64,000 bases of DNA from Acidobacteriota bacterium. GTDB lineage: Bacteria; Actinomycetota; Acidimicrobiia; Acidimicrobiales; RAAP-2. How positions within the stretch are numbered: position 1 is the stretch's first letter; every line of letters begins with the position of its first letter. Below the pieces are notes generated by a model. That model did no database searches, was not told the DNA's origin, and saw only the letters and a list, made by a program, of their open reading frames with translations. The position numbers and the translations under genes were made by a program. The DNA lies in NCBI GenBank assembly GCA_018971185.1, contig JAGXBH010000001.1:94173-158172 (forward strand). The letters are read 5' to 3'. Below are positions 37,254 to 46,171 of this stretch, in pieces.

Positions 37254-38027
37254 ATGGCAGACGCCGCCAAAATGAGGATATTTGCTGTTGCCAATCAAAA
37301 AGGTGGTGTGGGAAAGACCACAACAACCACATCCCTGGGCGCGGCGTTGGCCGAGGCGGGGAAGAGGGTTCTCATCGTCGACCTTGATCCTCAGGGAAAC
37401 GCGACCACCGGTCTAGGTGTTGACGGTCGTCGATTCGAGAAGTCGGTGTACGACGTCTTGTTGAATGATGTCCCCATGGTTGACATAGTCGAACCCACTG
37501 GTTTCAACAATCTCTTCGTCGCACCGGCCACTCTCGACTTGGCGGGGGTCGAGCAGGAGCTCACGTCCGTGATCTCACGAGAGCTTCGACTCAAGAGAGC
37601 AATCACCTCAGTCGACGGAGACTTCGACTACGTCTTCATCGACTGTCCTCCATCGCTCGGCCTCATTACGATCAATGCGTTCGCGGCGGCGACTGACATC
37701 ATGGTCCCTGTCCAGACTGAGTTCTACGCTCTCGAGGGACTCACTCAGTTGCGCGCCATCATCGACCTCGTCCAGAAGAATCTCAATCCTGAATTGAAGA
37801 TTTCCAAGGTAGTCTTGACGATGTACGACTCGCGCAACACACTGTCACAGGATGTCGCAATTGAAGTCCGGCGTCACTTTGCGGAAGAATTGTGTCGGAC
37901 GAAGATCCCCCGCACCGTCCGACTCGCTGAAGCGCCGTCGTTTGGTCAACCAATCACTGTTTTCGATCCTCAATCAAAGGGCGCCAAGGCGTACCGTCAG
38001 TTAGCAGAGGAGATCATGAATGGCTAG
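37254..38027 (+). CDS. parA: Chromosome partitioning ATPase ParA (Soj)
   Basis: A 257-residue ParA/Soj-type ATPase that moves replicated origins apart with ParB-parS. The deviant Walker A is KGGVGKTTTTTSLGAALAEA (Lys16 and Lys21), A' is LIVDLDPQGNATTGLG and Walker B is DYVFIDCPPSLGLITINA. There is no N-terminal DNA-binding extension, so it is of the chromosomal type. The ATG at 37254 follows GGGAAGAGG. It overlaps parB by 8 bases, so both are co-translated. The parS array lies directly upstream. Confidence 0.97.
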   Translation: MADAAKMRIFAVANQKGGVGKTTTTTSLGAALAEAGKRVLIVDLDPQGNATTGLGVDGRRFEKSVYDVLLNDVPMVDIVEPTGFNNLFVAPATLDLAGVEQELTSVISRELRLKRAITSVDGDFDYVFIDCPPSLGLITINAFAAATDIMVPVQTEFYALEGLTQLRAIIDLVQKNLNPELKISKVVLTMYDSRNTLSQDVAIEVRRHFAEELCRTKIPRTVRLAEAPSFGQPITVFDPQSKGAKAYRQLAEEIMNG

Positions 38028-38943
38028 AAGGCCCGGACTGGGAAAGGGGCTCGGTGCCCTCATTCCCGAGAATCAAGAGACGAGTGAAGAGATCGAGGTT
38101 GAGGTGACCCAGGGCCCCCTTCGTCAGATTCCCGTGTCGGCGATCATCCCCAATCAATTCCAACCGCGAAAGTCGTTCAATGATGAGAGTCTCCAGTCAT
38201 TGGCGTCGTCGGTTCGTGAGCTCGGTGTACTCCAACCGATCATTGTGCGCCCCCTGGAGGGCGATCCGGCTCGTTACGAGTTGATCGCAGGAGAGCGTCG
38301 GTGGCGCGCGGCGGGTATCGCTGGCTTGGAGACCGTACCTGTACTGGTCCAGGACGCGGTCAATGATCGATTGTCACTCGAGCAGGCGGTGGTGGAGAAT
38401 CTTCATCGAGTGGATCTGCACCCGCTGGAAGAGGCCGCGGCCTACCAGCAACTGATCGACGAGTTCGACCTCACCCACGAGCAAGTGGCGCAACGTGTCG
38501 GTAAGAGTCGTGCCAACATCACCAACACGTTGCGACTCCTCCAATTGGGTGAAGTGGCTCAAGCAGCATTGGCGCAGTCACAAATCAGCGCGGGACACGC
38601 TCGTTCCCTCCTGGCGATTGCTGATGCCGAAGCCCAGGCGACGATGGTGGCACGAATCATCAAGAGTGAGTTGTCGGTGAGGGCTACCGAAGAAGCGGTG
38701 AAGGCCTTTCTCGAACCCCGCCCTCAAGACGTCCCTGCAGTCAACGTCCCTGATATCTCGGGGAAGCCTCGCCTGCGACCGGTGCCCGACGCGAGCGTCG
38801 CGGAACTCGAGCAGTTGCTGGAGGACTACCTCAATACTCGGGTACACGTCGACTTGAAGGGGAGGAATGGGCGTATCATCATCGATTTCGCTGACCTCGA
38901 CGACCTCGAGCGTATCTATATCTCCATCTCGCAAGTCAAGTAA
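38020..38943 (+). CDS. parB: Chromosome partitioning protein ParB (Spo0J)
   Basis: A 307-residue ParB that binds parS and spreads as a CTP-dependent clamp. The N-terminal ParA-interaction peptide is ARRPGLGKGLGALIPEN. The CTP-binding domain has ELIAGERRWRAAGIAGLETV with the conserved GERRxRA box, then VENLHRVDLHPLEEAAAYQQ. The helix-turn-helix reading parS is LTHEQVAQRVGKSRANITNT. A linker leads to a C-terminal dimerisation domain (ELEQLLEDYLNTRVHV to the end). Start overlaps parA. The seven parS sites immediately upstream of parA are its targets. Confidence 0.97.
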   Translation: MARRPGLGKGLGALIPENQETSEEIEVEVTQGPLRQIPVSAIIPNQFQPRKSFNDESLQSLASSVRELGVLQPIIVRPLEGDPARYELIAGERRWRAAGIAGLETVPVLVQDAVNDRLSLEQAVVENLHRVDLHPLEEAAAYQQLIDEFDLTHEQVAQRVGKSRANITNTLRLLQLGEVAQAALAQSQISAGHARSLLAIADAEAQATMVARIIKSELSVRATEEAVKAFLEPRPQDVPAVNVPDISGKPRLRPVPDASVAELEQLLEDYLNTRVHVDLKGRNGRIIIDFADLDDLERIYISISQVK

Positions 38944-39079
38944 GTCTCAACCTTCAAGTTAACCTTCTTCTTGAAGTTATCCCCAAGTTGTGGACGAACC
39001 TGTGGGTTTCGCGCGGGTGACGAGTGAAAATCCTTACAATCACTGATAAACGACGGTTCTCGACGTTCTGGGCGTTGCG

Positions 39080-40018
39080 TCAACTGTGGAAAAAGTCTCG
39101 AATCGCCGCCGAAATGGCCTCGGTGAGGAGTCGCGACTCCTTGGCGTTCAACGCACCGTGTTCGACGTGGAGCGTCGTCATCTGCGTCTCACGAAGGATC
39201 GGCACGGCCATCCCGGTCACCTCGACCCTCAACCCGATGTCGTCGCGCGAGATCGCATTAGCAACGGCACTGGCGAGTTGCTCCCCGCGATGTGAGTAGG
39301 ACTGGTAGCTGGACCAGTAGTGCAGGTGCACGCCGTTCCAGTCATCTTGTTCACTCAGCGCGATGACACCGAGCGCCCCGACCGAGTTGGCGTAGCTCGC
39401 GAGCTCCTCCACCCCCCATGTCGCGCGGATCTCGTCAGCGTCCACGTAGGGGAGTCGTTGGGCGATGGTCTGGGTAAGTGGACTTCTTCCCCATACGATG
39501 ATGGGACCACGTTGGGTCTGTGCGAAGCCCGCTTCGTCGCGTGCCTCACTGACCAGTGTGCGATCGGTGAAGGGTGAGAAACGTCGCAGCTCGACCAAGG
39601 TCCTCTGCGTGAGGGTGCCGTTGGACTCCAAGCCACAATTCCTCTGGAACTCGCTCAGGGCCCGATCGAGGAGTGGACCGAAGACTCCGTCGACCCGACC
39701 AGGGTCGAATCCCAATTGCGAGAGTCGAACCTGTAGCTCGGCGACGTCATCTCCTCGTAAATATGGCTTGACAAGGTATAACAGTCGGTCACCCAGTCCC
39801 CACCCGGCCTCGAGCAATCGGGACCACGTGGTGGAGTCCACCACCCCGGTGATCTCAAGACCGCGCGTTCGCTGAAACGCCTGCACTGTGGCCTTCGTCG
39901 CCTCGGAGAAGGTGTCACCGAGGTTGTCGAGGGGCACCAGTCCGAGCGAGGTCAGGCGATCGTGGAGATCGCGTACCCGCCGGCCGGTCGCCCCGAGAGA
40001 GAGTGGTAGGAAGTCCAG
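39080..40018 (-). CDS. cwlM: CwlM-like protein: two peptidoglycan-binding domains plus degenerate amidase
   Basis: About 312 residues with two PG_binding_1 domains (about 8-65 and 82-140) and a C-terminal amidase_3-like domain. In mycobacteria the CwlM gene sits in the same place beside trxA, trxB and parAB, and the protein regulates MurA rather than cutting cell wall. Here the usual zinc site is absent: the DPGHGG-type motif is replaced by GPIIVWGRSPLTQ. Homology starts directly after the trxA stop (40031-40033), in the same frame. No ATG, GTG or TTG lies between, so I propose CTG 40018. The first GTG, 39937, would cut the first PG-binding domain in half. Confidence 0.78.
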   Translation of the reverse strand: MDFLPLSLGATGRRVRDLHDRLTSLGLVPLDNLGDTFSEATKATVQAFQRTRGLEITGVVDSTTWSRLLEAGWGLGDRLLYLVKPYLRGDDVAELQVRLSQLGFDPGRVDGVFGPLLDRALSEFQRNCGLESNGTLTQRTLVELRRFSPFTDRTLVSEARDEAGFAQTQRGPIIVWGRSPLTQTIAQRLPYVDADEIRATWGVEELASYANSVGALGVIALSEQDDWNGVHLHYWSSYQSYSHRGEQLASAVANAISRDDIGLRVEVTGMAVPILRETQMTTLHVEHGALNAKESRLLTEAISAAIRDFFHS

Positions 40019-40030
40019 AGAAGGTGGGGA

Positions 40031-40357
40031 CTAGAGGTGGGCGGTGATCTCTTGCAGGAGCGCACCCTTGGGCTTTGCTCCGACCAGGCGAGCGACGACC
40101 TGGCCGTCCTTGAACAGCAGGAGCGTCGGGATGCTCATCACTGAGTACTTCGTGGCGGTTGCCACGTTCACGTCCACGTCCAGTTTGCCGATGGTGAACT
40201 TCTCGCTCTGCTCCGTCGCGAAGTCCTCGAGAATCGGCGCGATCATCTTGCACGGTCCGCACCACTCGGCCCAGAAGTCCACGAGGATCGGCTTGTCCGA
40301 GGAGCCTACGACCTCGTCGAAGGTGGCGTCGGTCAACGTCGTGATCTTGTCGTTCAT
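40031..40357 (-). CDS. trxA: Thioredoxin
   Basis: A 108-residue thioredoxin, the general protein disulfide reductase. The active site is [12 protein letters not shown] (Cys33 and Cys36), and the cis-Pro strand is [12 protein letters not shown]. The ATG at 40357 is preceded by a GGAGG site. It lies 59 bp after trxB and upstream of the cwlM-like gene, in one frame with it and separated only by the trxA TAG stop. The trxB-trxA-cwlM order matches mycobacteria. Electrons come from NADPH through TrxB. Confidence 0.97.
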   Translation of the reverse strand: MNDKITTLTDATFDEVVGSSDKPILVDFWAEWCGPCKMIAPILEDFATEQSEKFTIGKLDVDVNVATATKYSVMSIPTLLLFKDGQVVARLVGAKPKGALLQEITAHL

Positions 40358-40416
40358 GTGTGCCTCCAGATGGGGCGCCTCACTCGTGGCGCAGAGTACA
40401 CCCTAGCGAGAAAGAC

Positions 40417-41367
40417 TCACAGGCCTTGCGACTCGAGCCAGCGTTCGGCGTCGATCGCGGCGATGCACCCCGAGCCCGCGGAGGTGATCGCCTGACGATA
40501 GACGTGGTCCTGCACGTCGCCCGCGGCGAAGAGCCCGTCGATCGAGGTGTAGGAGCCCACGTGGGTGCGCACGTACCCGTTGTCGTGCAGATCGGCCTGG
40601 TCCTTGACCAGCACCGTGTTCGGGACGTGGCCGATGGCGACGAAGACCCCGGTGACGTCCAGGTCTCGGACGTCACCACTGACGGTGTCGCGCACGCGCA
40701 GCCCGCTGACGCGGTCGTCGCCCAGCACCTCTTGGACCTGGGAGTTCCACGCGAAACGGATCTTCTCATTGGCGAAGGCGCGCTCCTGCATTATCTTGGA
40801 CGCCCGCAGGGAGTCGCGACGGTGCACGATGGTCACGCTCGAGGCGAACCGGGTGAGGAACAGGGCCTCTTCGATCGCGGAGTCGCCACCTCCCACCACG
40901 GCGATGTCGTGACCACGGAAGAAGAAACCGTCACAGGTGGCGCAAGTGGAGAGTCCGTGACTCAGGAGCCGTTCCTCACCGGGCACGCCCATCATCAATG
41001 ACTGGGCGCCGGTAGCCAGGATGACGGCGTCGGCACTCACACTCGGTTCGTCGTCATCGGTGAGCCAGGCCCGGAAGGGCCGGCTGGTCACGTCAAGTCG
41101 CTGCACCTTGGTCACCCGGAGTTCCGCACCGAAGCGCTCCGCCTGCTCACGCATGCGCGCCATCAATTCGGGCCCCGTGAGGGCCTCGGGAAAACCGGGG
41201 AAGTTCTCGATGTCGGTGGTCAGCATGAGCTGCCCCCCCGGCTGATCAGTGGTGGAGGAGGGCTCACCCTCGATGACCAGTGGCTTCAGTTGGGCGCGGC
41301 CGGTGTAGATGGCGGCGGTGAGGCCCGCGGGCCCCGAGCCGATGATGAGCACGCGGGTGTGGGTCAT
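40417..41367 (-). CDS. trxB: Thioredoxin reductase
   Basis: A 316-residue flavoprotein reducing TrxA with NADPH. The FAD-binding site [20 protein letters not shown] is at the N-terminus. The active-site cysteines are in [20 protein letters not shown] (about 135-155), followed by the NADPH fold ([13 protein letters not shown]). A second FAD motif, [15 protein letters not shown], is near the C-terminus. Its start overlaps the small membrane protein gene by 4 bases, so the two are co-translated. Typical bacterial low-molecular-weight TrxR. Confidence 0.97.
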   Translation of the reverse strand: MTHTRVLIIGSGPAGLTAAIYTGRAQLKPLVIEGEPSSTTDQPGGQLMLTTDIENFPGFPEALTGPELMARMREQAERFGAELRVTKVQRLDVTSRPFRAWLTDDDEPSVSADAVILATGAQSLMMGVPGEERLLSHGLSTCATCDGFFFRGHDIAVVGGGDSAIEEALFLTRFASSVTIVHRRDSLRASKIMQERAFANEKIRFAWNSQVQEVLGDDRVSGLRVRDTVSGDVRDLDVTGVFVAIGHVPNTVLVKDQADLHDNGYVRTHVGSYTSIDGLFAAGDVQDHVYRQAITSAGSGCIAAIDAERWLESQGL

Positions 41368-41684
41368 TGTTTCCTCAGGGGGACGGGGCGACGACGTCGC
41401 CAGATGACGAGACCGATACCGAGCGATACCGCGCCAATCGCCAGATAGGTGATCCAGACGTGCTGGGCGAACAAGTAGACCGTCGCGAAGCGCACTACGC
41501 CGATCACGAGGGCGCCGACGACCACCACGCCCAGTAGGAGGAGGATGAAGCCGTAGGCGACGAATCGCCCCGCGAGCATGATGGGTCGCAGCACCCGATC
41601 ATGCAACGCATCCATGAATCGGTCGAAATAGCTGAAGAGCGTGTCGACGACGTCGGGGCCGCTCTCGTCAGGTCGTTCGTTCAC
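41364..41684 (-). CDS. Small membrane protein with two helices
   Basis: A 106-residue protein of unknown function. After about 40 hydrophilic residues there are two hydrophobic segments (about 43-67 and 73-94) and a basic C-terminal tail ([12 protein letters not shown]). The N-terminus is probably cytoplasmic. Its stop overlaps the trxB start by 4 bases, so it belongs to the trx operon. It resembles small actinobacterial proteins with holin-like hydrophobic pairs, without clear family evidence. ATG 41684 is the only long start. Confidence 0.75.
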   Translation of the reverse strand: MNERPDESGPDVVDTLFSYFDRFMDALHDRVLRPIMLAGRFVAYGFILLLLGVVVVGALVIGVVRFATVYLFAQHVWITYLAIGAVSLGIGLVIWRRRRPVPLRKQ

Positions 41685-41693
41685 GCTTAAAAC

Positions 41694-42551
41694 TTAGCGG
41701 TGTTCGTGCGGCGATGCTTCGAGCCAGGTGAGACCGATGAGGCCAAGTCCACCGTGGGTCCCGACCGTGGGACCCATGTCAGCAATCAGCAGGGGGAACT
41801 CGGTCGCGACGTCGCGTACGAGGGCACTCAGGTTGGCCACCTGCGTGGACTGGGCGTGGATCAACGCGAAGCGTCGAAGGGGGGCGTGCTGTCGCGCGGT
41901 GGCCGCGATCGTCGCCATCGCGCGCGCAGTGGTGCGCTGGCGCCCCGCCTCAGCGACGACGCCGTCGCGCAACTCCAGCAGTGGTTTGATCGAGAGGACC
42001 TGACCGATGAGGGCCCTCGCCCCCCCGATGCGTCCGCCCTTGATGAGCTGATCGAGGGTGTCGAGCATGGCCACCACCCCGACCCGGGAGCGGGCCTCCA
42101 TGGCGTGTCCTTCGAGCTCGTCGAGGGTGGCGCCCTCGAGAGCCCGCTCGGCAATCTCGATCACCAGGAGTCCCTGGGCCATGGACACCGCCTCGGTGTC
42201 GACGACGCGGACGTCGATGAGTCCCTCGACGGCGTCACGAGCGACCACGGCGGACTGGTAGGTCCCCGAGAGCGCGGCGGAGAGCGTGAGGACGATCACG
42301 CCCGTGCACCCCTGGTCGGCGGCGGCCTGGTAGGCGGCCCGGAATGCGCCGGGTGATGGCGCCGACGTCTCGGGTAGGGTGCGCGATTCGCCGCACCGAC
42401 GCCAGAAGTCCTCGATCGACAAGGTCACGCGGTCCACGAACTCCTCGTCGCCGAAGCGAATGTTGAGCGAGACCATGATGATGCCGAGTCGTTCGAGTTC
42501 GTGGGCGGGCAGGTCACTGGCGCTGTCACAGATGACCCCGATCTTGTCCAC
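41694..42551 (-). CDS. DegV-family fatty-acid-binding protein
   Basis: A 285-residue DegV/FakB-like protein. Family marks are the N-terminal VICDSASDLP, the lipid-carboxylate-binding TSAPSPGAFRAAYQAA (about 60-75), VLTLSAALSGTYQSA and VVDTEAVSMAQG. Such proteins bind a fatty acid and, with a FakA kinase, deliver it for activation. No fakA is next to it. I use GTG 42551 (VDKIGVICD) because the family starts here; a start 10 codons earlier is open. It lies 31 bp downstream of murJ, so it may share its transcript. Confidence 0.88.
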   Translation of the reverse strand: MDKIGVICDSASDLPAHELERLGIIMVSLNIRFGDEEFVDRVTLSIEDFWRRCGESRTLPETSAPSPGAFRAAYQAAADQGCTGVIVLTLSAALSGTYQSAVVARDAVEGLIDVRVVDTEAVSMAQGLLVIEIAERALEGATLDELEGHAMEARSRVGVVAMLDTLDQLIKGGRIGGARALIGQVLSIKPLLELRDGVVAEAGRQRTTARAMATIAATARQHAPLRRFALIHAQSTQVANLSALVRDVATEFPLLIADMGPTVGTHGGLGLIGLTWLEASPHEHR

Positions 42552-42582
42552 CGCTTCCCCCCGTCGTCCCTCGCCTTGCACC

Positions 42583-44160
42583 TTAGGGTGCGCGACGGGC
42601 CCCGCGCTGGGCGACGAGGACGAAGAGCACGTAGGTCACTGCCCCGAGGGTCGTCGCGAGGAGACCCCGGACCACGAGTGCGCCGCCGCGGGTCCACGTC
42701 GGGGTGGCCCAGGCCGCCGCCATAACGAGTCCCATCGCCAGTGAAGCGAGGAGGCTCCGTCGCACGTGCACGCTCCAGATGGTCGCGGCGACCGGAACTT
42801 GGCGCGCGGCGAGAACGATCAACGCACAGAGGCCCGTGGCCGTATAGGCGATCGAGACGCTGGCGGTCAGCCCCGCCAGGGAGTGACGGCCGAGGAACAC
42901 GCACAACACGATCGTCGCGCCGTTCTCGAGGAGGTAGAGGGCGAAGACGTCAATCACGCGCTGCATCGACTGCAACCCTCGTACGCAGAGTTGGAAGACC
43001 GTGAAACCCGGTAGTCCCGCGGCCAGGATCGCCAGGACCGTACCTGCGGGCAGTTGCGTTGACGCGTCGAGGTGATTGAGCAGGATGCCCACGAGGGGTT
43101 GGGCGAGGATGATCAGTGCGACGGTGCACGGGATGATGATCACGAGTGACTGACGTAGGCCGAAGCTGAGCCGCTCACTGAGCGACGCGTAGTCGGCCTT
43201 GGTCGCGAACTCGGCGAGCTGGGGCGTGAGGACACCGAGTACCGAGACCACGATGATGGCGTAGGGCATCTGCATGAACGACCACCCGTAGGTGTAGGCG
43301 CTCACCGGGCCGTTTCCCCCCGTGCCGAAGGCGAAGGTGAGAAGGACGTAGAGGGAGGCCTGGTTCGTGATGACCACCATGAGGGTCCACGAGCCCAGTC
43401 GGCTCATGGTGCGCAGCGCGGGGTCACGGGGGTCGAAGCGTAAGCGGAGGCGACCGAGGTCGCTGCGGGCCAACGAGGGCCAGAGGACCATGAACTGGAC
43501 CGCCACACCCGCCGTGGTGCCCAGACCGAGCCACATCAGGTGACGGGTGTCGCTGACGGAGCTGACGCTCGGCACCGGATCGACGAGATGGAACCAGATG
43601 AGGATCGCGATGCTAACGATGTTGTTCGCGACGGGTGCCCACGACGCGATGGCGAACACCCGTCGCACGTTGAGCAGGGCCGTGGCGATGCCGATGACGC
43701 CGTAAAAGAAGATCTGTGGCACGAACCACCTCAGGAACTCCGTGGCCACGTGACGCTGGGCGATGAGGTCGTGCGTTTGGGCGCTTCCGGCGCTGTGTTG
43801 CATGAAGGTGAAGCCGTCGATGATCCACGGCGCCGCCAACCACGCGGCGAGCGAACCGATGAGCAAGACCATTACGGCGGCGCTCACCACGGTCGAGATT
43901 GAGCGCCACGCCCGTCGCTCACCGTCGACGGCGAGTCGTTCGACCACCACTGGGATGAAGGTCGCGCCCAGGACTCCGCCAATGACGAGGTCGAAGAGCA
44001 TGTTGGGGATGGTGTTGGCGAGGTTGAAGGCGTCGGCCAAGGGGGTGAAACCCAGGACCCACGCCAGGACCAGGACGCGAAAGAGCCCGGTGAGACGCGA
44101 GGCGGCCGTGCCGCCTGCCATCGAGAGGACGCGACTGCCGTGCGTGGCGTGACGACTCAT
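42583..44160 (-). CDS. murJ: Lipid II flippase MurJ
   Basis: A 525-residue polytopic protein (about 14 helices) of the MviN/MurJ family, which flips the peptidoglycan precursor lipid II. The N-terminus SMAGGTAASRLTGLFRVLVL and ADAFNLANTIPNMLFDLVIGGVLGATFIPV match the family; the substrate-cavity arginines are present (SRLTGLFR). Unlike the mycobacterial protein, no kinase-like extracellular domain follows. I start at ATG 44160, which overlaps the stop of the upstream large gene as ATGA. The longer frame from 44208 would run further into that gene. Order with trxB, pcnB and ino1 is that of actinobacterial origins. Confidence 0.93.
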   Translation of the reverse strand: MSRHATHGSRVLSMAGGTAASRLTGLFRVLVLAWVLGFTPLADAFNLANTIPNMLFDLVIGGVLGATFIPVVVERLAVDGERRAWRSISTVVSAAVMVLLIGSLAAWLAAPWIIDGFTFMQHSAGSAQTHDLIAQRHVATEFLRWFVPQIFFYGVIGIATALLNVRRVFAIASWAPVANNIVSIAILIWFHLVDPVPSVSSVSDTRHLMWLGLGTTAGVAVQFMVLWPSLARSDLGRLRLRFDPRDPALRTMSRLGSWTLMVVITNQASLYVLLTFAFGTGGNGPVSAYTYGWSFMQMPYAIIVVSVLGVLTPQLAEFATKADYASLSERLSFGLRQSLVIIIPCTVALIILAQPLVGILLNHLDASTQLPAGTVLAILAAGLPGFTVFQLCVRGLQSMQRVIDVFALYLLENGATIVLCVFLGRHSLAGLTASVSIAYTATGLCALIVLAARQVPVAATIWSVHVRRSLLASLAMGLVMAAAWATPTWTRGGALVVRGLLATTLGAVTYVLFVLVAQRGARRAP

Positions 44161-46112
44161 CTCGCGTGTCGACCTCGGGACTTGCGCCGGTAGGTCGTGA
44201 GCCACCACCAGGCGAGCACCAGCAAGGAACCGCCACTCAAGATGTATCCCACCACCGAGGTGCCGGCCACCCGTACCTGCACCGCCGCTCGCGCCACGAC
44301 GAGTTTGCCGTCGGGCGTCGTGAGTTCGAGCTGGAGGGTCAACGAACCCCCTTGACGATCGACGGTGGGGATTCGCACGGGATTGGTGGGCGCGGAGAGG
44401 GTGACGGCCACCTCCTGGTTCTGGATCGTCGGGAATTGGAGTCGATCGGTGATGAGGTGCAGCACCAGGGTGACGGGATAGCGGACGTTGCTCAACAAGG
44501 TGATGGGCAGAGTGTTGCCCGCGCCCGTCAACGTGATGGACGAGTCGTCGATTCGAAAGCTACTGAGTTGGGAGTTGAGGTAGGACGTAGCGGCGTTGAG
44601 ACCCGTCTGGCGCGTGGCCGGGCTACCCAACTGCTCGGGGAGTGCCTGGTACAGCTCGAGGGTGACGAGTTGGGTCGTCGACGCGATGCCCTGCACGAAG
44701 GACGCGGTGCGGCTGATGAGCGACTGGAGGGTGGTCACATTGGTGCTGGACCACACGGTTGGAGTGGACGAGGCGAGGTAGCGATCGGCGGGATTGTTGT
44801 CGGTGGCGATGAGGCTCGAGTCGTACGAGGGAGTCAGGTCGCTGGCGGTGATGAAGGGGTTGGACTGGCTCGCCCCGAAAAGGTCATTGAGATAGGTCGG
44901 CGACAGCGAACCCACGTTGAGCGGCACGACCACGGTGCGTACCGCCAGGGCGTTGGGCGCCTCGTAGTGCAGGAACGCGAGGGTGGCCAGGGTGAGTGCT
45001 GCGCGGCGACCGGGCTCGATGGAGGAATCGGCCGCGAGTTGCTCGAGACCGCTGTCTGTGGCCAGCGCGGTCACGTTAGCCAGCGCATCGGGGTGGAAAG
45101 GAGCCCCCCACGCCAGGGTGGTCGAAGGCACGACACTCAAGGAGGTGTCGGGAAGTACGACCTGGGTGACGCCGACGTGCGCCAGGGCGCTCAGAGCGCC
45201 CTGGGTCGTGGGGTTCGTGACGAAGACCTGGTTGTCGGTGCTGTGACCGGTGGCCGTCTTGAGGAACTTCCCCGCCAGGTTGACCTGTTGGGCCACCTCG
45301 GCGCTGAAGCCGTTCGCCGCGAGGCCGGCGTAGTCGGCCGACGCGGGTGGGGCCGCGATGGCCCGGTGGGCGGGATTGCTCAGGGCGCTCGACAGGGCGG
45401 AGCGCCAGGAGCGGCTCGTCGGACTGAGGAGCGCTCGGCCGAGTGGTCGGTAGTCGACAGCCACGGTCAAGGGCATCGCCCCGTACTGGGCGATGACGTC
45501 GAAGTCGCTGCGCGCGTTGGCTGCCGACGCCCACGCGCTCGGGTCGACTACGGCGACGTAGTCGACCCGTAAGGGATGCAGCACGCCGGCGGTGTGCACG
45601 GCGACCATCGACCACTCGGTCCGGCGCACGTTGTCGACGGTGACGGCGATGCTCAGTGGATAGACACCGTCACAGGCGACGGCGTTGCACGGCAGACGCA
45701 GGTGCAGGGGGGCGGCGCCGCAATGGTGGCTCGCGCCCTTGGCGAGGGCACTGAACAACGAGACCGCGAGCGTCAAGGTGGTGCCCGTGGCACACGTGGG
45801 TGAGGCCACCGTCGTGGTGGCGATCGCTGCGGACGTAGTGCCGGTGCCGGCGATGATCGCGGTGACCTCGGAGCGGTACAGGATCTGGGGATAGAGGGCC
45901 AGGGTTACCGCGTCGGTCACGCCGCTGGGTATCGAGAGGTCGAGCGAGAGCGTGGCGGATCCGGTGGAGGAGAGTATGGCCACCGAACTCTGGGAAATCA
46001 CGGAGAAGCTGGGCGTCGACTGGGCCAGCGCGGCCGAGGGCCACGTGATCGTTGCGAGGCCGAGGAGTACGACGCTGAGCGCCCGCCACCATGTCGAAAA
46101 TCGGTGGAACAT
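44157..46112 (-). CDS. Large secreted-type membrane-anchored protein (DUF6049-like)
   Basis: A 651-residue protein. A signal peptide from ATG 46112 (MFHRFSTWWRALSVVLLGLA, cleavage near ALAQ) is followed by a long extracytoplasmic part and a final helix (about 620-640, VVGYILSGGSLLVLAWWWL) with a basic tail (TYRRKSRGRHAR). ATG 46166 would add 18 residues and a longer basic N-region. No catalytic motif is seen. Actinobacteria carry a similar protein, annotated DUF6049, next to murJ and pcnB. The stop overlaps murJ by 4 bases, so a shared role in envelope synthesis is likely. Confidence 0.75.
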   Translation of the reverse strand: MFHRFSTWWRALSVVLLGLATITWPSAALAQSTPSFSVISQSSVAILSSTGSATLSLDLSIPSGVTDAVTLALYPQILYRSEVTAIIAGTGTTSAAIATTTVASPTCATGTTLTLAVSLFSALAKGASHHCGAAPLHLRLPCNAVACDGVYPLSIAVTVDNVRRTEWSMVAVHTAGVLHPLRVDYVAVVDPSAWASAANARSDFDVIAQYGAMPLTVAVDYRPLGRALLSPTSRSWRSALSSALSNPAHRAIAAPPASADYAGLAANGFSAEVAQQVNLAGKFLKTATGHSTDNQVFVTNPTTQGALSALAHVGVTQVVLPDTSLSVVPSTTLAWGAPFHPDALANVTALATDSGLEQLAADSSIEPGRRAALTLATLAFLHYEAPNALAVRTVVVPLNVGSLSPTYLNDLFGASQSNPFITASDLTPSYDSSLIATDNNPADRYLASSTPTVWSSTNVTTLQSLISRTASFVQGIASTTQLVTLELYQALPEQLGSPATRQTGLNAATSYLNSQLSSFRIDDSSITLTGAGNTLPITLLSNVRYPVTLVLHLITDRLQFPTIQNQEVAVTLSAPTNPVRIPTVDRQGGSLTLQLELTTPDGKLVVARAAVQVRVAGTSVVGYILSGGSLLVLAWWWLTTYRRKSRGRHAR

Positions 46113-46171
46113 GCTGACACAGGCTACTTGGGGCGACGCGAGCGGGGCGTCTCTCGTAACCTTCATCGGTA

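Noticed and set aside
44166..45572. 468-codon plus-strand frame antisense to the DUF6049-like gene
   Set aside because: No ribosome site or recognisable motifs; composition is typical of an antisense GC shadow.
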